A DNA stretch of 64,000 nt, from contig CM040426.1 in assembly GCA_022702705.1 (NCBI GenBank), positions 73,615,306-73,679,305 on the forward strand. The letters run 5' to 3'. The notes beneath the pieces were generated by a model. That model was not told where the DNA came from. It ran no database searches and was given only the letters and a program-made list of their open reading frames with translations. Both the position numbers and the translations under genes were made by a program. The DNA is from Papilionanthe hookeriana x Papilionanthe teres. Its lineage: Eukaryota; Streptophyta; Magnoliopsida; Asparagales; Orchidaceae. This document shows, one piece after another, positions 59,800-64,000 of this stretch. Each line of letters opens with the position of its first letter. Position 1 is the first letter of the stretch.

Positions 59800-60190
59800 G
59801 AAAATTATTCCATACGAACAACGTACGCAACTTTGCGTATGGAATCTCACAAATAACCCCCGAATAACCACCTAATAACCTCCGCGATCGTGTATTTTAG
59901 GATTATCGGGAGGTTATTAGCAGGTTATTGCGGTATTATTCCGAATAATCAGCGAATAACCTCCTAATAACGCCCCAATAACCTCCGCAGTTTCATTTTA
60001 TATTTTTTATCTGTTATTCGGGGTATTATGAGGTTATTGGGAGGTTATTGCTCAAATAACGCTGCAATAACTTCCTAATAACCTGTCATTAAGCCCCGCA
60101 GTTTCATTTTTATGTTATTCACAGGTGTGGTTATTTGCGATTATTTGAGGATTCCGTACGCAACGCTACGTCGTTGTCTGGATGAAATAA
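59800..60190. mobile_element. TIR element built of GGTTATT/AATAACC repeats
   Basis: AAAATTATTCCATACGAACAA at the left and the complement of TTGTCTGGATGAAATAATTT at the right give imperfect terminal repeats of about 60 bp (inner block CGTACGCAACTTTGCG versus CGTACGCAACGCTACG). The interior alternates CTAATAACCTCC and GAGGTTATTGG motifs in both orientations, with GCAGTTTCATTTT repeated twice. It is non-coding. No target duplication could be fixed. Confidence 0.6.
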
Positions 60191-60297
60191 TTTTTCGTTT
60201 TTCTTACAGCAACATGAAGCTTATAATAAAAATTTCCAAAGTACAAATAACCAAACGCAGGAAATGCTCCAATTCATAAAGAAAAAAAATCCCTTAC

Positions 60298-60650
60298 CAT
60301 CCACAAAATAGGAAGAGGATGGCCATCCACGACCACTTGTACAAGAAAGCTTCTCCTCCATCGTGACCAGATTATCGAGTCAATCGAATGCATCCGACTC
60401 AGTGAGGCTCTGTGGAGCAGGCAGAGCCCAGTAGCAAGCGTCAGGGGAGAAAGAGAGTCACCCAGGCACAGCCTTCTTGATGACGCAACTTTGGATCGCG
60501 TCCTCGAGCCTCTTCATGGTGAGGAACTCCATCTCAACCTTGACGGTGCCTGCCTCCGATCCGGTCCCCAAATCTAACTCCAACGGCTGCCCCGCCTTAG
60601 GGCGACAAGATTTAAAGCGGAGGAAGAGGAGCTGCGAAGGCGGTTGCAAT
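60298..60650 (-). pseudogene. Plant gene fragment with two in-frame TGA stops
   Basis: The minus-strand frame GQPLELDLGTGSEAGTVKVE, MEFLTMKRLEDAIQSCVIKK, AVPG-TGA-LSFSPDACYWALP, a second TGA at 60,380, then CTSGRGWPSSSYFVDG, stays in one frame for about 115 codons and ends at a good splice donor (G|GTAAGG, 60,297). It resembles a conserved plant protein of unknown function that I recall with W at the first stop (PGWLxFxP) and a GWPSSAYFxxG end. The start codon is not visible. It looks recently disabled, or one TGA is a sequencing error. Confidence 0.5.
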
Positions 60651-60683
60651 GAAATCCTGGCTCGTTATTCTCTTACATTTTGA

Positions 60684-60883
60684 GTTATTATAAAATCTAG
60701 AATATTTTCAGGACAGAATAACATCTAAGTAACACGTAATATCATCTGTATAACACAGAATAATACGGAGGGAATATTTCTTATATTACCGGGTAAATTT
60801 TTTTTATGCCAAACACCACTTGTCATGATTTCATTAAACTCCGCACGTAGCTTAAAGTGCGGAGTCCTGATGTAATATTTTCT
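60684..60883. mobile_element. Truncated copy of the MULE-like foldback family
   Basis: GCGGAGTCCTGATGTAATAT then TTTCT equals the right terminus of the 55,291 element, and AATAATACGGAGGGAATATT matches its interior. A local hairpin ACTCCGCAC…GTGCGGAGT precedes the end. The opposite terminus is missing. Confidence 0.65.
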
Positions 60884-61246
60884 CAGCGTTTAGGGTGTGA
60901 GATATGAATCACTAGAAGAGAAAGAGCTCTCCAAGGAAGCCTGACGTGGCAGTGGGGTTTGAAGAGATTGACGGTACTTTCCTTGCTAAAAAAATGTCGA
61001 TATGTATATTGTGTTTTAGTTGCTACTTTTTTCGAGAAATTGCTCTTAAGAGTTATCGGAAAGTTGTTGATTAAGTAGTAAGTGTCTACTTGGGAGATTT
61101 ATCGTGATGTAGTTTCTACTCATATAATATATTAAAATAAGTGCTGTTTTCAAAATATTCAGAACTAAATAACACAAATAGGTTGAATTGCTAAAATAAC
61201 TTACAGTATAGTCTCAAATACTCTAATTCATAAAAAAAAAGATTAA

Positions 61247-61525
61247 CTATTTAAAGAAAATGACTACAATAATGAGAATAATAATGGTAATCAACAAGCC
61301 TAGAATGATGTTTTTCTTAAAATCCTGAAGATCAAGTCTTCTGAACAATCTCCTTTTAATCCCTTCATCTCTCCTCGAATGATGATGGTCTGGAGGTACC
61401 TCGTCAGTCTCATCAATCCAACGGAAGTAGCTACAATTTGTAGGAGTCCTGTTTCTAGGAAAAGAATAAAATCTTCTCCCATGGCTGTCTTCCATCTTTG
61501 ACTGGTATTGCACGCATATCGCCAC
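61247..61525 (-). CDS. GRF-type zinc-finger and membrane-anchor protein, 3' part
   Basis: HGRRFYSFPRNRTPTNCSYF then RWIDETDE is the second half of a zf-GRF domain (GRRFYxCP…CxFFxWxDE), with Phe at the position of one zinc cysteine. A basic linker (RRDEGIKRRLFRRL) leads to a hydrophobic helix (ILGLLITIIILIIVVIFF) just before the stop at 61,247. Small plant proteins with a GRF finger and a C-terminal membrane helix are common. The first half of the finger (CxC) is missing, so an upstream exon is needed. The Cys-to-Phe change hints at a pseudogene, or that the protein does not bind zinc. Confidence 0.5.
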   Translation of the reverse strand: MAICVQYQSKMEDSHGRRFYSFPRNRTPTNCSYFRWIDETDEVPPDHHHSRRDEGIKRRLFRRLDLQDFKKNIILGLLITIIILIIVVIFFK

Positions 61526-61974
61526 AAAATCATAGCGGAAATTTCAAAGTGCTTGATAAATTTGAGCTCATATTTATTAAAATGTAGTTTTGCTTTAATT
61601 AAAAAAAAATTAAGTTGATATAACATTCAAAAAATTCTAAAAAAAATATAAGCAACTTTAAAATTAAGAATAAAAGTTTATCGGTGCAAAAAAAAGAAAG
61701 GTTCAACATAGATTTCTATATATATTTTGAAAAAATACACCGAGAAAAAAATTTAGAGATGAAATATGAATCATCAACTACAAATAACTATGTGGTGCTA
61801 AATATGTAAGGCCATTGCATTCACCAAAATATTAGTAATCTTCTCTCTCAACCAACATCTCCTCGACGCTTTCACCCTCAAAAGTGTTGTACTCATTTGT
61901 CCTACGTTCCTCTTCTTACACCAAAGGCCCAGTCTGATGTTGGTTAGCTTCCTCGGGCATGTAGTTTGAATTAT

Positions 61975-62290
61975 CATCTAAAATCATGAAAATCGATATC
62001 ATCTCGGAATGAATGTCTCCGTATAAAATTATAGTGTAGTTATTGCAACGACTATCTTCACTTGTTTTTTAAAAGAATATGTAGGCATGTCTCAGAATAT
62101 GACCCGCTTCTTCTTTGATACACTGAATACTCGTTCGATGACACTGCATAATGTATGTTTCTTTTGTTGAATTGCTCATTCCTTCCTCTAATCACTTAGT
62201 TGTAGCTCTCAAAGTCAGGTAGGTAATATTGCATATTAGGAAATGACTTCAAAAAACTCTCTTTGCAGTGGAAATATCGAATCGAGAAGA
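61975..62290 (-). pseudogene. PIF/Harbinger-type transposase C-terminal relic
   Basis: On the minus strand RGRNEQFNKRNIHYA then, in another frame, SVIERVFSVSKKKRVIF, stop, DMPTYSFKKQVKIVVAITTL matches the DDE_Tnp_4/HARBI1 segment (ELFNxRHxxxRNVIERxFGVLKKRFxIL…MPxYxxKxQVKIVxAxxxLHNF). YYLPDFESYN upstream falls near the YLVDAGYP position. The many stops make it a relic. It lies about 450 bp upstream of the GRF frame on the same strand. Confidence 0.65.
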
Positions 62291-64000
62291 AAATACTTTT
62301 CTGAATAACGATGGCGTTAGTAGATTAGTTCAAACAGAAATATAATAGTGATGGATTAGTTAAATGCACACATCTTATGGAGGCATCGTGAATTTGTATT
62401 CGGGTTGCCGGGTTGCAATTTTTAATATTCTACAATAGTGTACACTCCCTTCACAATTTCAGAAAGAATTCGTAAAGAAACATATGTAAAATGTTCATAT
62501 ATTTTTCATTTCATGGCTTCTACTAGTGTATCGAGATTAATATAGATGTTGTTAACTAATCCATCTTGCAAACTTCAACATTGCATCAAAACATATGTAA
62601 TACGAGAAGAAAAAACAAATAGGTGCTCAGAAATCTCATCACAACATGTTTTTCTACACATATTCATGAGAAAGAGCAAGCTATTCGACCATCAAACATG
62701 AAGGGATACATATGCGGATCAAGAACCCAAATTTTGAAAGAAGAAACAAGAAACATAAAGGTAGGCAGTGAATGAACTGTAAAAATAAAAAATTCATAAA
62801 GGAGAAAACTTCACCGAAACGTTGCAGTAAATCGGCAGCACCGAACAGAGGGAGAGAAGCAGAACCATGTTTCAACCCTAACGATACATGTGACAAAGGA
62901 GGACAATCGCGAGGTTATATGGGAGAATATGGAGTGGGGTTATCAGAAATTCGAATTAGCAGTGTCGTCAAAGACACCTCGCAACGAAGCTCCAGCCACG
63001 GAACGCCCTCTCCCACCTTTTGTTTCACATTCAACCCAATGCAGACCCCAAATAGGGAAATGTGTGAAATGAAAGGGTTCCCAAACACGACTTCTCTAGT
63101 CCTAAAAGCTGTAAAACGGGGTCCCAAATGGGCCCTTAATCTTATTAGATTGTGATTTTTTTCAATTTCGACGAATATAAGTTAAATTTCAACTCTATGC
63201 ATTTGTTAAATTCAGGACAGAACCAGGTATGATCATGTGGGTAATTATCGTCTATATTGTTGTAAATGAGTCAAGCCTAAGCAGGCTTGGACTTGGTTCG
63301 TGTTTGGCTCATTCTAAATTATCTTGTAAGCAGTGGATTCGTGTTTGGCCCAATTTACATATTCTTTTAATTTGTTATAATGACGTGTCTATTAAAAATT
63401 ATTTCTACATAACGTGCGTTTAAAATTTTAATAACGTAGTTGTTGAATAGGAGTGTGCATCACTAATTTTATTTTGCGGTTCACTAAAATAATAATTGTC
63501 ACAAATTGCATCAAATTTTAGAAAACAAAAACAATTTTATTAAAACTATGGGAAGAATATAACTAGTAAAAGAGAAAAAATAAAGAAAATAAAAACTGCA
63601 ACAAAAGGAACAAATAGAAAAGAAATCAACAACTATAGTAACAGCTACAGCTTATAACAGAAACTACAACAAATCCATAAACATATACCAACAACAATTC
63701 TCGAGAACAACAACATCTTAAAGAAGATTCACGAATAATAAATCTACAAAAAGGACAAAGAAAAGAGCAACCAATAAAAGAAACCTATAAAAACTAAAGA
63801 ATCAAGAGATAAATAACACTACCACTATTCTAAACAAGAAACAATTAAAATTCATAGAAGATAAAATAATGAAAAAACCTAGCTCAAAACTTTACTTCAA
63901 AGAGTATTAAAATTCCATTTAAACTACCAAACATATAAAAAATATGCAGAAAGTGGTTGAATTTCAATAATGGGTAGAGTTCATCAAAACTTAATACCAA
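62291..64000. other. Right end: less AT-rich block, then A-rich DNA
   Basis: 62.77-63.16 kb is richer in GC. On the minus strand it contains GGGCCCATTTGGGACC and CGTTAGGGTTGAAACATGG, the kind of sequence seen at plant MITE ends and transcript leaders, so a minus-strand promoter or leader is possible. Open frames there (62,772-63,155 plus; 62,915-63,127 minus) have no domain. 63.46-64.0 kb is A-rich with nothing recognised. Confidence 0.4.

Overview
This window is nuclear DNA from a flowering plant, most likely a species with a large, transposon-rich genome. The evidence is AT-rich DNA with spliceosomal introns, Ty3/gypsy and Ty1/copia remnants, plant L1-type LINE ORF1 (DUF4283 plus a CCHC knuckle), RTE LINE tails ending in (TTG)n, a Cassandra-type LTR carrying a 5S rRNA-like sequence, tRNA-derived SINEs, and MULE-like, hAT-like and PIF/Harbinger-like remnants. 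I cannot name the species. Very long introns filled with LINEs are known from orchids among others, but that link is only inference.

Layout. 1-2.2 kb is an eroded Ty3/gypsy element (gag, protease, integrase end; reverse transcriptase missing). 3.1-13.3 kb is an unusual cluster of seven LINE ORF1-only units (L1-1 to L1-7) in both orientations, butted against (TA)n microsatellites, with a tRNA-derived SINE in the same TA-rich DNA. An eighth unit (L1-8) lies at 23.1-25.3 kb. None carries a recognisable endonuclease or reverse transcriptase. 15-20.3 kb holds a solo LTR and a pair of LTRs of one family with almost no internal DNA between them. 29.7-30.5 kb is a tandem array of Cassandra-like LTRs. 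34.1-39.2 kb is a gag-only gypsy element with long LTRs. 42.5-46.5 kb is a copia fragment split by a 2.6 kb gypsy-type element with a perfect 5-bp target duplication. 47-63 kb carries small inverted-repeat elements, a second SINE, RTE fragments and, near the right end on the minus strand, a GRF-zinc-finger/membrane-anchor reading frame, a PIF/Harbinger transposase relic and a gene fragment with two in-frame TGA stops.

The only convincing host gene on the plus strand is the 3' part of a CW-type zinc-finger protein gene. Five short exons (14,244-14,304; 21,792-21,892; 49,549-49,639; 50,264-50,311; 53,036-53,074) have GT/AG borders and matching phases. The last four encode a zf-CW motif and the C-terminus. 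If the model is right, one intron is about 27.7 kb and holds L1-8, the Cassandra array, the long-LTR gypsy and the nested copia/gypsy pair. Most of the window is therefore intron or upstream DNA of this gene.

The best candidate for something undescribed is the LINE cluster: short ORF1-only retroelements (compare 'half-L1' HAL1 elements in mammals) that share a 5' start signature and a 3' tail and sit in dinucleotide microsatellites, with a SINE family in the same kind of site. The call rests on reading by eye; identities and copy numbers elsewhere were not computed.
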